A stretch of 60,193 nt of DNA from Bugula neritina (taxonomy: Eukaryota; Bryozoa; Gymnolaemata; Cheilostomatida; Bugulidae). Below the pieces are notes generated by a model. The model made no database searches and was not told the DNA's origin. It was given only the letters and a program-made list of their open reading frames with translations. Made by a program: the position numbers and the translations under genes. Numbering within the stretch: position 1 is the stretch's first letter; every line of letters starts with the position of its first letter. The DNA is taken from contig CAXIUT010000257.1 of assembly GCA_964035545.1 (NCBI GenBank), forward strand, positions 1-60,193, read 5' to 3'. Of this stretch, positions 51,501 to 59,920 are shown one piece after another.

Positions 51501-52571
51501 CATCAAATCAGTAGCAACGGCGTCTTGAGCGATCTTGTAATCGAGCAAGTCTTGGAAATCGTATGTCGAAACTGACTCCAAGGCTGAAATTTGAAGCTTT
51601 GCAAAGTCGACGGATTGATCGACCAAGTCAGCATTCGCCTTATTGAGGCTGTCTAGCTCGTTGAGAACCTCCACACCTTTTGCAATCGGGTAAAGAAGGC
51701 CCCCCGTGCCTGCGCTCCCAGCGAGCAGCGCCGGTCCTGCTGCACAGGCACCGTCAACAGTTTCGTGCAGAAAGCTCACCAAATAGGAGTCAAATCCGCC
51801 ACCAAGCTTCGTTCGAACGAAAGGTTCGACGTACTGTTCAATAACAGCATCCAAAATATATGTTCCGACCAAGCAAACGAGGGCTGTTTTACTGACCACA
51901 TCGGCATTCGACGCTGTTTCGCGTACTTCTTTAACGGTTTGCGGCGCTAGAACCTTTTCCCATTTAGGAAGGGCGAGAATTTGACCAGCTAGAACTCTGG
52001 CTTCTTCCAAGTCCTTGGCAAAGAGTAATATATCAAGAATTTCAATGGAATGCTCAAGCTTGGTTAACGCACTGGCTTCTGCGAGCTCGTCGAGCTTGCT
52101 CGAAGCTGCCGCCAATGAAGCATCTATGGGCGGGGATTGGGGCACCTCATTAGAAGCGGGTAGATCACTCAGGACAATGGAGTGCTCAAGCTTGGTTAAC
52201 GCACTGGCTTCTGCGAGCTCGTCGAGCTTGCTCGAAGCTGCCGCCAGTGAAGCATCTATGGATGGGGATTGGGGCACCTCATTAGAAGCGGGTAGATCAC
52301 TCAGGACAATCGTCCCCGCATTGCCTTCTTTTATCGCCCGAGCAGGTTTCGAGTCCGGGTATTCAGAAGTTACCCGATCTAATAATGACCTGACCTTGGT
52401 CAATGACTGTTCTCGGTCACTTTCAGATAAATTCTTGGATGAGATGAAAATTGTGTTTGCTTCCACAAACAGCCTATTCGCTTCCGAGTTTGAACTTTGG
52501 GCGTAGGCCTCAACTGAAGTCCAACACATAGCCATAAAAGCCAGCAGAAAAGTTACTGATCTTCTATGCAT
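48552..52571 (-). CDS. Large secreted protein, 1339 aa, with an internal 44-residue duplication
   Basis: GGGGGAG lies about 6 nt before the ATG and a signal peptide of about 24 residues follows. Residues 89-176 are two nearly identical 44-residue units (SDLPASNEVPQSP start). Residues 215-300 contain a hydrophobic, Gly-rich stretch that may span or insert in a membrane. The middle, about 400-1050, is beta-rich with many Trp, Cys and Gly residues and no family I can name. Residues 1100-1190 are an Ala/Glu/Arg/Gln-rich helix like TolA domain II, long enough to cross much of the periplasm, followed by a C-terminal domain of about 150 residues. It is coupled to the PG-binding protein gene by a GTGA overlap. 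Possibly it is the outer, target-facing part of the envelope machine. Confidence 0.83.
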   Translation of the reverse strand: MHRRSVTFLLAFMAMCWTSVEAYAQSSNSEANRLFVEANTIFISSKNLSESDREQSLTKVRSLLDRVTSEYPDSKPARAIKEGNAGTIVLSDLPASNEVPQSPSIDASLAAASSKLDELAEASALTKLEHSIVLSDLPASNEVPQSPPIDASLAAASSKLDELAEASALTKLEHSIEILDILLFAKDLEEARVLAGQILALPKWEKVLAPQTVKEVRETASNADVVSKTALVCLVGTYILDAVIEQYVEPFVRTKLGGGFDSYLVSFLHETVDGACAAGPALLAGSAGTGGLLYPIAKGVEVLNELDSLNKANADLVDQSVDFAKLQISALESVSTYDFQDLLDYKIAQDAVATDLMTGSGLNVGAGRRLLIVNAVMLIKARQIEGKDVNAELESLGQQISEFDGTPENLWYRWAKTVNLGRDGLRDYAGFAARVFDDLGVVREPSAILVSDVNSLEPTNYSAPDGYMWAQLASRRTIDEARAFASGAGARIFRTQNGWHAITGALIFESESLPDMISDRGWPNDSLLTRGESFVEELSADLTDATPQPAFIHTKTLRATDVIWFSWDNGTRTVYDTRALKQGEDVVVWGGPDEEGYCRGGGGEGAVIKCADLVAFATRVDNGGVDEAPSRSVEFVFPKPRLDRVVRLSDDGELRSTGFNVDISDKLSVNCTHWVTQGAGAASEYGITTWEALVPKLQCNLWSDNGDGSSGLVSGVKVLASYSQNTGALTMTLSDPDILNSERAEQNRICNYSVQNQVFEHKDSWEAECPSIDSKDRKGTATASSELQSKDVVGSVQIAGQSCTLPTSPVSRDTLLAWVSKPINGTTASGANWSLNLWNLTTKEVGPAVFTNSKGEKTTGLWRPAEGQICQSYNKGESWACHSVFSCGGGDENAYVMQNNDGQFTSIVETARHSEAFQVASSEKVVPPSTKAQDGTTLPDADYELYKTNTVSVLGTRCKVSFPWEKPDAVSWDGTCQNAKISGEGTLKWRENGRIIWISRVGEQWGLVLENGSLRIRYPVSSFKLSVARCGDADFKRDISVITNNDVDPRLFSNTYLTAFIMRAAIRNLAERCRYRGKLTYSGISASIFVGQPRDERYDWTVEWRADRYNGANPAGGTNIAAKWKQNNALRAVSKEVEAANRAEAAERRAEEQRKAQLRAEQEAEIRRQAEARRQQAAREAAGKKAAEIAAFQKQIEQRWARHMDDMFSGKFVIENVGDLLQFNKAKAISMLSQGVTLQLATQNMSFQDGVVIITHEHDPTDVLKPVRDMQLANMREMDRFLHHTQTVGRDYSGPSVNVVCRLSASVLERLDGKITARFDAKLQSLNGRSAVFDCKLKR
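52043..52306. repeat. 132-bp tandem duplication, two copies
   Basis: Copies at 52043-52174 and 52175-52306 differ at only a few bases. The period is exactly 44 codons, so the frame of the 1339-aa gene is kept. The first bases of a third unit (CAAT) are all that follows. This is a recent duplication. Confidence 0.95.
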
Positions 52572-52697
52572 CTATCTCCCCCAAAACATACTCCCAAATC
52601 AAAGTAATGAATCACAGCGTCTTGAGCGATGCTACAGTTGACGCTGATAAGCGCAACACAAATGGACTGTTATCTGATAACAACCTCTCAGAGTTCG

Positions 52698-53006
52698 TTA
52701 GTGCTCAAAGCCCATACCCCGTGGAAACGACTTCCTAGCTGTGTCCAATATTGAAGCACGATTTAATGTTATGACAGGTGCCACCGCCTTCGACACAAAA
52801 TTAGGAAAAGTCGCTAGTTGCGTCGCTTTTTTGATCGAAATTTGCGGGAAAACAATTGTGCCTACTCGTTTTGCTTTGGGTGATAAATTTGCAAAACTTC
52901 CACCGTTTGCCCCGTTAGCATATACACAATGGCCCTGTACGCACCAAACCGCTGATGTGTAATTTGGGTTTTCTGTCCAAATAACATAATTCTCATTATA
53001 CGTCAT
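52698..53006 (-). CDS. Hypothetical small protein, 102 aa
   Basis: ACAGG lies about 10 nt before the ATG at 53006. The product has an aromatic, Asn-rich N-terminal third with two Cys residues (WCVQGHCVY) and a hydrophobic C-terminal half, without a signal peptide. It lies between the 1339-aa gene and an IS30 fragment, so it may be the remains of a gene cut by the IS30 insertion. There is no known family. Confidence 0.45.
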   Translation of the reverse strand: MTYNENYVIWTENPNYTSAVWCVQGHCVYANGANGGSFANLSPKAKRVGTIVFPQISIKKATQLATFPNFVSKAVAPVITLNRASILDTARKSFPRGMGFEH

Positions 53007-53022
53007 AAATGCTGACCTGTGC

Positions 53023-53248
53023 GCGCGCTACTCCGAACTGCGACTCTTGTTAGAAAACAATATGTTATCTGACGAGAGGAATCGATATGGGCGCTGTATA
53101 TACCCAACTAAGTATCACAGAACGACGTAAAATAGAACGCTGGAGGCACGCAAAAGTCCCTGTTGATGAGATGGCGCGTGTATTGAAGCGCTGTCGCTCG
53201 ACAATTTTCAGAGAGCTGGGTGCGCGCTACCCCCAACTGCGATTTTTG
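53023..53248 (+). repeat. 27-bp imperfect direct repeats flanking the IS30 fragment
   Basis: 53023-53049 and 53222-53248 match at 23 of 27 bases. Both start GCGCGCTAC and contain AACTGCGA. The left copy ends 37 bases before the transposase start, and the right copy overlaps the fragment's 3' end. They may mark the recombination that deleted the rest of the element. Confidence 0.7.
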
Positions 53249-53275
53249 AGTGATAGCAGATTGTTTGCAATCTGA
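53087..53275 (+). pseudogene. IS30-family transposase, N-terminal fragment
   Basis: The first 45 or so codons (YTQLSITERRKIERWR, then RSTIFREL) are the N-terminal helix-turn-helix of IS30 transposases. After FREL the sequence departs from the family, exactly where the second 27-bp repeat begins, and ends at 53275. The DDE core (over 250 residues) is gone, so it is inactive. It interrupts the otherwise continuous minus-strand envelope block. Confidence 0.82.
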
Positions 53276-53281
53276 ACGGAG

Positions 53282-54346
53282 TTACTGTTTCCGCCGGTTT
53301 TTCTCTCGCAGCTTTGAGCCGCGTTCCAGTTTTACCAATCGTTGTAAATCAGCAAGTTCCGATCGTGTACTTATCAATTCATCGCTCATTTGCTTCAGTC
53401 GATGTTTGGATCCTGACTCTTGTTCATCGGCAGCATCTGGTCGCGGTAGGACAGTATCAGCACTTACGCAGCTAGAAAAAGTCAAAGACAAAAAACCAAA
53501 TCCTACAGCCGCAAAAAGAAGCGGACTAAGCTGCGCAATATAGAGCAACGAGTCAGTCAATTGTGCCTGAGGTGTGCCCAAATCACCAACAATTGCGGCC
53601 ATCACAAGCAGCAGGCCAAAAGGAATGAGGCTACGGTACCGCTGCCGCTTTTGTTCTGGTGAAGTTTTTAAGCAAACGACCCAAAGCGAGAGGCTTAGAC
53701 CGAAGGCGAGTATAAGATTTGCAATCGTACGCCGCATGGTATCGTGTAACCGAACCGCCCGCGTACACTCAATTCTGGCTCTTTGAAAAACGGATTGATG
53801 TTCCGAGTGCAGCTGTTGAACCTCGCGGGGGGCTGCCTCGCCGCCTTCTGATGCTCCAAAACTTCCAAAGCCGCCAAACGTGGGTCGAACATTACTTTCT
53901 GTCGTCGGATGACTGGTCGAATTTGCTGAATTTGTTGGCGTCACGCTCACATAGTGCGAATACGCTTCTGCGATCGGATCGAAATCGCAGGCAAGGCTGT
54001 CGATCCGCTGGATAAGCGCATTCCATGAACGATCAAGGCTCTCGCTCAGTTCTTCACTTGCATCGCTGTTAAAGTCATCTGGTCCAGGAAACGGATTGGG
54101 TTGTTGGTAAATTCGTGCAATTTTTTCAAAGGTCACCCGTGCCAACTGACCCTTACGGCCAAGTGCCTCAAGATAAGAAGCAAAGCCGAAAGACTGCTCC
54201 AAGGCACCAAAAATAGCCGGGCCAATAGTGACATCATTAACGCTATGGGACGTTCGGTGAGCGCCTGGTACGGCGGCCCCAAAATTGTAGGTGACGCCCA
54301 CAATCAAGAAAGCGAGGTAAACTATAGCAAAAATTGTCCTCCGCAT
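53282..54346 (-). CDS. Inner-membrane protein with periplasmic domain and C-terminal coiled coil, 354 aa
   Basis: AAGGAAC lies about 5 nt before the ATG. A membrane helix at about 4-22 leads to a periplasmic region of some 180 residues with two Cys. Three helices follow near 208-226, 241-258 and 267-291, then a cytoplasmic tail of 60 residues with a basic coiled coil (ELADLQRLVKLERGSKL). The order of one helix, an external domain, then three helices resembles the permease part of MacB/FtsX proteins, but without an ATPase and without clear sequence similarity. It lies 69 bases downstream of the vWA gene on the same strand and likely belongs to the envelope complex. Confidence 0.82.
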   Translation of the reverse strand: MRRTIFAIVYLAFLIVGVTYNFGAAVPGAHRTSHSVNDVTIGPAIFGALEQSFGFASYLEALGRKGQLARVTFEKIARIYQQPNPFPGPDDFNSDASEELSESLDRSWNALIQRIDSLACDFDPIAEAYSHYVSVTPTNSANSTSHPTTESNVRPTFGGFGSFGASEGGEAAPREVQQLHSEHQSVFQRARIECTRAVRLHDTMRRTIANLILAFGLSLSLWVVCLKTSPEQKRQRYRSLIPFGLLLVMAAIVGDLGTPQAQLTDSLLYIAQLSPLLFAAVGFGFLSLTFSSCVSADTVLPRPDAADEQESGSKHRLKQMSDELISTRSELADLQRLVKLERGSKLREKNRRKQ

Positions 54347-54415
54347 TTTATCGTTCCTTGATACGTCTGATCGTGCGACGTCATTGGATTATTATCTTAT
54401 TAATATCTTAACGGC

Positions 54416-56974
54416 CTATCGTTCAAAGAAATCTTCGAACCCACCGGACCCTGCCTGTTCTTCAATCTGCGAGGGTAGAACGAAGAAGAAACCAGGAACG
54501 AACACAGTTTCACTACCGATAACGGGGCGGTATTTGTAGATCCGTGATGTCGCTGTTTCACCGTCCTTGAGATCAAATTCCCGACCCGTCCAGACCAGTT
54601 GGCTGGGCTTTGCATAAAGTTCTGCTCGCATCATGTTTGTAAAGTGATAGCTTGTCCAGCACACGTCGCGGCGCAGCTTGTTCGCCACCTCGGAATCAGC
54701 GCTTTCAACACGTGCTCTCAGCAGGCGCGGCTCTTGCGACAGGAAACTCTGATCGGCACCCGGCAAACTGCCCACGTCAGACAGCACCGCATAAAGATCG
54801 CTTAGATCCTGAACATCGTCACCTGAGAATGCCTGCGCCAAACGAACGATCAGCGATATGAACTTTTGCCCCTGCCCGGGTGAACCGAAAGTGGAACACA
54901 GATCCCTCAGTGCGATTTCCAGAAAATCTGCTTGCTCAGGATCAAGCGCAACGGTGTATGTCCAATTCAGGTTCTCCTCTAGACCCCGATCCCGAATGAC
55001 CAAAGGGGCAAAACCGGTGGTCGCTCTAAGTACGACCGCTTCGTCGATTTTGTCCAATCCGAATTCTTCACGCAACCGTTCAGACAGTTCGATCTGGGAG
55101 GCCGCCCGGTTGCGTAGATCATAGGCGTCGTTCTCGTTGCCCGCTGATTCAGCCCCGCCTCCTGTCGCGCGAATATCACGCACACTGCGCGTCACCGCGC
55201 CGGTTACAAAACGTAGCCCTGCGCTGACGGCCGCGGGAGTTTTTTCTTTGAAGTCAACAAGATCAATTGTGAACACATCGTCTTCGGTAGGATTGCTCAG
55301 GAACGTACGCATTGTTTCACGCGCCTGTTTTGCAAACGCCAGGCGGGCTGCGCGTGCGGCATCTGTCTCGTCACTTGTGACAATTGACAGCGGGATATAT
55401 TTTGTGCGGACGGCGTTAAGTTCGTCGCGGACTTTGTTCAGATCTAAACTGCTTCGAGAGCCATGGTCGGCAAGGTGAATGACAAAACGCGGTCCATCTT
55501 CAAACCATCCTTGATCTGTTTCAAAACGTCGGGCTTGTTGCACCACGGCTTCAAGCGCCGCTTCCTCTCGCAAACCTACCTTATCGTTAAGTCCAGCATG
55601 GCTCGAGATAACCTCGAGCGGCCCCGAAAGATCGACGCCTCGGTTAATTGACCGCGAAGGCATCAAGGTTTTGGTGTCAATTGGGTCATCCAGCCCAGTG
55701 GCAGACGCTTTTTTGAAATCGCTGTAGGCATAAACCGCCATGCGCATATCCGGCAGTCGCAGCGCTTCGTTAAGCCGGTCCTCGCGATATTTATCAATAA
55801 AATCAGAGATGCCTTGCCGTACCAGCGGCAGATAGGGCCTCATGCTTTCTGTCGTGTCAACAACCAACATAACGTTGATCCGCTGAAACTCGTTCAATCG
55901 TTTGGCCAGATCGGCCTGCGAGACAAGATCGCCAGCTGCATTCGATCCTGAGCGTCCTAAGAAAATTACCTCGTGATAGGCTGGATCCTCAGGGTCGGCG
56001 AAAATGTCGCTCAAAGGATCCACTGTGCGTACAATGGGGTAAGACAAGAGTTGCCGGTTGCCGTGGACATATTCCTCAAGTTCTTCAGCAGGCAAACCGG
56101 GACGGATGTTTGGTGCCGGTGTTCCGTCGCGCCAATTTGTAATCAAATCTCCGAGTTCTGTGAAAAGATAACCTTTGCCTGCTGCGTCATAGAACAGCCC
56201 CAAACGTGTCGGCCAAATTTCGAGTCGATTGAGCGCGATCCAGCCGAATATTCCGCTCTCTCCGTCGCCAACCAAAACGACAGGGCCGCCGGATTCATCG
56301 ATATCTATATCGTGAATTTCAAGAACAGAAAAAAACGTGCGATTAGGCAGCGCTTGCCCACCACGCGCCTCGGTCCGGAACACCACTTCGCCACGGCCCG
56401 CGGCTGCATCCGACCCCAAAAGGACCCCTTTGGCACGCAACCCCGACGGAATTCCATCACACTCTAGGTCTTTTTGGTCAGGCACAAGCGTGCTGAGTTT
56501 GGTGCAAAATGTTCCTAATGGCATCGCCCGCGCAGCCTCGCATATCGGGCGGGATTTTCGTGTAAAGGTATCCAGTTTCTCGCGGCGATGTTCATCCAAA
56601 AGCGCCTTCCGCGGGACCCAGCCGCATGATGACAGATCCTTGGTTGCCACAAAAACCCGTCGCTCACTTGAAGGACCCGTTTCGGCGTAGCAATTCACCT
56701 GCGCAAACGCGCCATTTACAGTTGCGGCCGACGTTCGACTGCCAGCCAACGGGAAAAGTGGTATGCCATCCCCGATCAGCCATTGGACACCGTTTGATTG
56801 TCCTTCTAGCGTTTTTGAAACCTCTTTACAGTCAAGGGAATCGTCGAGCTGCAAAAGTTCTTTGGATATCCCTAGATCCCTATCTTGCGCTTGACTGTAC
56901 GCAACATTCGCAAAGGCGCAGACCGTGGTTACCGCTAATGCTGACCGCATAATAATGTTTGCAAATACAGGCAT
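54416..56974 (-). CDS. Secreted von Willebrand factor A-domain protein, 852 aa (complete copy)
   Basis: A signal peptide covers residues 1-29 (an alternative ATG lies at codon 9). Residues 60-125 and 190-255 look like two SH3-type beta domains with conserved Trp, Cys and Leu (CGWVPRKAL, GWIALNRLEIW). The vWA domain begins near 365. Its MIDAS motif is DTTESM (373-378), close to the DxTxSM form known from PpkA-type vWA proteins, with MAVYAYSDF near 425 and an HLADHGSR strand near 510. The C-terminal 200 residues are helical with paired Cys. vWA domains bind partner proteins through a metal ion, so it is a likely periplasmic assembly or sensing factor. On the circle the gene spans the contig ends. 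It is coupled to the 697-aa gene by a one-base overlap. Confidence 0.9.
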   Translation of the reverse strand: MPVFANIIMRSALAVTTVCAFANVAYSQAQDRDLGISKELLQLDDSLDCKEVSKTLEGQSNGVQWLIGDGIPLFPLAGSRTSAATVNGAFAQVNCYAETGPSSERRVFVATKDLSSCGWVPRKALLDEHRREKLDTFTRKSRPICEAARAMPLGTFCTKLSTLVPDQKDLECDGIPSGLRAKGVLLGSDAAAGRGEVVFRTEARGGQALPNRTFFSVLEIHDIDIDESGGPVVLVGDGESGIFGWIALNRLEIWPTRLGLFYDAAGKGYLFTELGDLITNWRDGTPAPNIRPGLPAEELEEYVHGNRQLLSYPIVRTVDPLSDIFADPEDPAYHEVIFLGRSGSNAAGDLVSQADLAKRLNEFQRINVMLVVDTTESMRPYLPLVRQGISDFIDKYREDRLNEALRLPDMRMAVYAYSDFKKASATGLDDPIDTKTLMPSRSINRGVDLSGPLEVISSHAGLNDKVGLREEAALEAVVQQARRFETDQGWFEDGPRFVIHLADHGSRSSLDLNKVRDELNAVRTKYIPLSIVTSDETDAARAARLAFAKQARETMRTFLSNPTEDDVFTIDLVDFKEKTPAAVSAGLRFVTGAVTRSVRDIRATGGGAESAGNENDAYDLRNRAASQIELSERLREEFGLDKIDEAVVLRATTGFAPLVIRDRGLEENLNWTYTVALDPEQADFLEIALRDLCSTFGSPGQGQKFISLIVRLAQAFSGDDVQDLSDLYAVLSDVGSLPGADQSFLSQEPRLLRARVESADSEVANKLRRDVCWTSYHFTNMMRAELYAKPSQLVWTGREFDLKDGETATSRIYKYRPVIGSETVFVPGFFFVLPSQIEEQAGSGGFEDFFER

Positions 56975-59067
56975 CAGTTTACTCCAGATCCGGAAATAGT
57001 GTCTTTTATTATGAGAACCAATTGGTCAGACAATGCCGTCGTGTAGCGCGCTGCTACATCGACACTATCGCGCCAAGGCTCTACGATGAAGGGATAAATT
57101 GTAACGTTGAGATCGCCGTTGTCGCAAGTATATGCCCCTCCTTCGCCCAATGCTGCTGGCGAAAATCCTCTGGGCTGCAAACGGCTTGTGTCTAATGGTT
57201 TGGTGCTTGGAATATGGCGCATGATCGAGAAAACTTTGAACTGCACAGGGACACCTGGTCGCGTGTTAAGCCGGGCTACCGCATCTGTAAACAGTTCACC
57301 TTTGCATGGGTCAACCGTCTCATCGCTTGTATCTGGCTGGACATAGCTCAGTAATGTAACGGTCAGCGCCGTCAAACCGTCTTCCGTTGCCTTATCTTGC
57401 AGCGGAGAAATCGCTTTCTCTAGCGCTTTCGCATCAAGTGCCATCCGAGAATTGATCAGCTTCGTGCGGAAACGGTTTACCTTTTTAAACGACCCTAGAA
57501 TACGGTTTCGCAGCGCATCTGAGCCGAGTTCCAATGCCTTATTGAAAACTCCGCGCCCGGACACGTTTCCCATGGTGAGATTATCCAACGACCATGCCTG
57601 GGACCCGCTTGTTTTGGACAGGCGGAAGTGTGCTGCCTGTACCGCATCCACAGATTTGCGGGCTAAATCGGCGGCATCTAACGGATCGAGCCCTAGGCGT
57701 TCTTCAAGTTCTTTCCCATCAATCAGAAAAACATGCGCTAAAGCTTCGCGCTTCGCATCGCCAACACCAAGCCCAATTTCCAAAGTCTTCTGAACCGGCA
57801 ATGTCACCTCCTGGTCAGTGAAATCACAATTCTCGACAGGTGCCACATTAACAAGGGTTGCCCGAACTTGATTTTGGTTAATCAAAAAGGGTTGTTTGAT
57901 CGCTGCACCAGTACGTAAACTACCATCAGCTTGACGCCTAGGTTCCAATTCCAATTTTGCGGCTACCCCATCGGTATCGGTATAGTGCAAATCGAATCGG
58001 CAATTTCCGTAGTTAAGCACTGCTGGAATTTTGAGAAAAACCTGCTCAGGCATTTCAACCGCCGCGCCTTCCTTGATTACCCAAGTGCCATTGTTGGACA
58101 CGTCAATTCGCGCTTTTAGTGCCGTAAGTTTAGCCATCTGCGATCCACTTTCGGTGCAATCTACGCGATCTTCAAAAACGTCGGCTCCAAGCGCCAAAAG
58201 AATGCAATCCAGACGATCTATCCCAAGATCTTGTGCATCTTCTACGCGTCCGTCGTTGTATTTAATCTTTATGTTTGGTCCACTCCTCTGTGCAGAAACC
58301 TGTGCGGATGGGGCTTTTATCTCCACTTTTAGAATGGCTTTCTTCGTTTCTCTGGTCGGTGTCGGTACTGCAGCCTTTACGAAAGACTTCATGCTCTCAC
58401 AATTAACGCCACCGCAAAGTACAAAAATTGGCATGCCTTCCTTGACGCTGGCCAATTGAAAAAATTTCTTAATGTTCTCTGATATACCGTCGGCTTTGAT
58501 GCTACGACTATGTCCAACATTCCCTTTTTTCAGTCCAAGATAACGAGGTTCAGACAGGTTTTGGCTATCAAGTTTCAGAAATAGATTTGTGCCGTCAGTT
58601 TCAACTTTTCCATTGAAAAAGGCCGATATATTGAAGTTTTTGGCAGCCCACTTTTTGGCTTTCGTTTCAGCGTCAGCGGCCGTTTCAAAAGTACGTACAA
58701 GCAAGACCGGTAAACGGGTGTTATTAAGAAAACGAAATTGGTCTGGGTTAGGATCTTTGTTGGCAACAAGCTCTACAACAATCAGTTTACAACCTAATTT
58801 CACAGCGTTGCTATCACTGGGTGAATCTGTCAGCAAATATGGTTCAGTTCTAGAATCCAATATTTCTCTGACGCTCACGGGGTCGTTAGAAACTGTCCAC
58901 CCAATTCGACTGAAAATCATTGCGCCAGATATCTCAGTACTCTCTAAGAAACCTGCAGAGGACAGTAAGCTTTGACAATCAAACTCATCCTGTGTTTGAG
59001 CGGTTAGCGGCCCCGACAAAGCAAACAATAATACTGTTCCAAAACTCTGAATCAATTGTTTAAGCAT
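56974..59067 (-). CDS. Secreted 697-aa protein (second reading of the locus at 2153-4246)
   Basis: This is the same gene as 2153-4246, seen again because of the circular overlap. See that entry for its description. It has the same TGATG overlap with the vWA gene. Confidence 0.85.
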   Translation of the reverse strand: MLKQLIQSFGTVLLFALSGPLTAQTQDEFDCQSLLSSAGFLESTEISGAMIFSRIGWTVSNDPVSVREILDSRTEPYLLTDSPSDSNAVKLGCKLIVVELVANKDPNPDQFRFLNNTRLPVLLVRTFETAADAETKAKKWAAKNFNISAFFNGKVETDGTNLFLKLDSQNLSEPRYLGLKKGNVGHSRSIKADGISENIKKFFQLASVKEGMPIFVLCGGVNCESMKSFVKAAVPTPTRETKKAILKVEIKAPSAQVSAQRSGPNIKIKYNDGRVEDAQDLGIDRLDCILLALGADVFEDRVDCTESGSQMAKLTALKARIDVSNNGTWVIKEGAAVEMPEQVFLKIPAVLNYGNCRFDLHYTDTDGVAAKLELEPRRQADGSLRTGAAIKQPFLINQNQVRATLVNVAPVENCDFTDQEVTLPVQKTLEIGLGVGDAKREALAHVFLIDGKELEERLGLDPLDAADLARKSVDAVQAAHFRLSKTSGSQAWSLDNLTMGNVSGRGVFNKALELGSDALRNRILGSFKKVNRFRTKLINSRMALDAKALEKAISPLQDKATEDGLTALTVTLLSYVQPDTSDETVDPCKGELFTDAVARLNTRPGVPVQFKVFSIMRHIPSTKPLDTSRLQPRGFSPAALGEGGAYTCDNGDLNVTIYPFIVEPWRDSVDVAARYTTALSDQLVLIIKDTISGSGVN

Positions 59068-59079
59068 TAAACCGTCCTC

Positions 59080-59916
59080 CTATTCGAAAATGACAATATG
59101 CGCCGCATCGGAATTGTTGCGCGGAGCCAAGCGGATCATTTGGCCTGTACGATCACGAGCACAAAGATTTGGGACGTCATTTTCCCACACCCAGATCACG
59201 CGTCTAAGAGCTTTTTGACTTCCGTCCTGCGCGATCATCCAATCAAGACCCTGTTCACACTGCTTCACGCTTAACCGCGGGATTCCAACACGCAATGAAT
59301 TGATGTTTTTGGCTGTGGTGAGAGATAGCCGCGCGTTATCCCCCAAATAGCTGAAACCTGGATCAGGAGAGATCTCGAACGCGGCCAACCGCGCTTCGAG
59401 CTGCACAACGCGGGTTTCAGCCTTGAGGCGCTTATCGAGCTCGACTCTCAATTCATCGGTCCGCGCTGTCAACTGGTTCGCAAGGCGATTGACTTCGGCG
59501 CTCATTTCGCTCGTTGCTTCATTCTCTTTGGGGTCGTCACTAAAGGATGTGCAAGCTTCCAACCGATCATTCAAATTCAGATTCGAGCGACGGGCCTGCT
59601 GCCTGTCTTCTTTGCAAAATGTGATTTCTTCTTGCAGCAACTGTAACTGTGCGTCGTCAACACCGCAGCTATCTGCGGGTGGCTCCAAAGACGCCATTGA
59701 CGAAAGCATCAAGACAAGTTGGGCCTTGTCTGACGTACAGGACGCGAGGGCCAGCTGCGTCGCTGTTTTGGAGTCCGTTGTATTTTCAGCAGTCCCAACG
59801 GCTGTGGGTTCGGTCATTTGTTGGTCGCTTGTCGGTTCTGTTTCTTGCGCAGCAATGAATGTGGTGAAATTCAATCCCAAAATTGTAGCGCAAACAATGC
59901 GTCCGAATTGTATCAT
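59080..59916 (-). CDS. Periplasmic coiled-coil protein, 278 aa (second reading of 4259-5095)
   Basis: This is the same gene as 4259-5095. The start is chosen at 59916 for the same reasons (AGGA ribosome-binding sequence and signal peptide). Confidence 0.85.
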   Translation of the reverse strand: MIQFGRIVCATILGLNFTTFIAAQETEPTSDQQMTEPTAVGTAENTTDSKTATQLALASCTSDKAQLVLMLSSMASLEPPADSCGVDDAQLQLLQEEITFCKEDRQQARRSNLNLNDRLEACTSFSDDPKENEATSEMSAEVNRLANQLTARTDELRVELDKRLKAETRVVQLEARLAAFEISPDPGFSYLGDNARLSLTTAKNINSLRVGIPRLSVKQCEQGLDWMIAQDGSQKALRRVIWVWENDVPNLCARDRTGQMIRLAPRNNSDAAHIVIFE

Positions 59917-59920
59917 GGCG

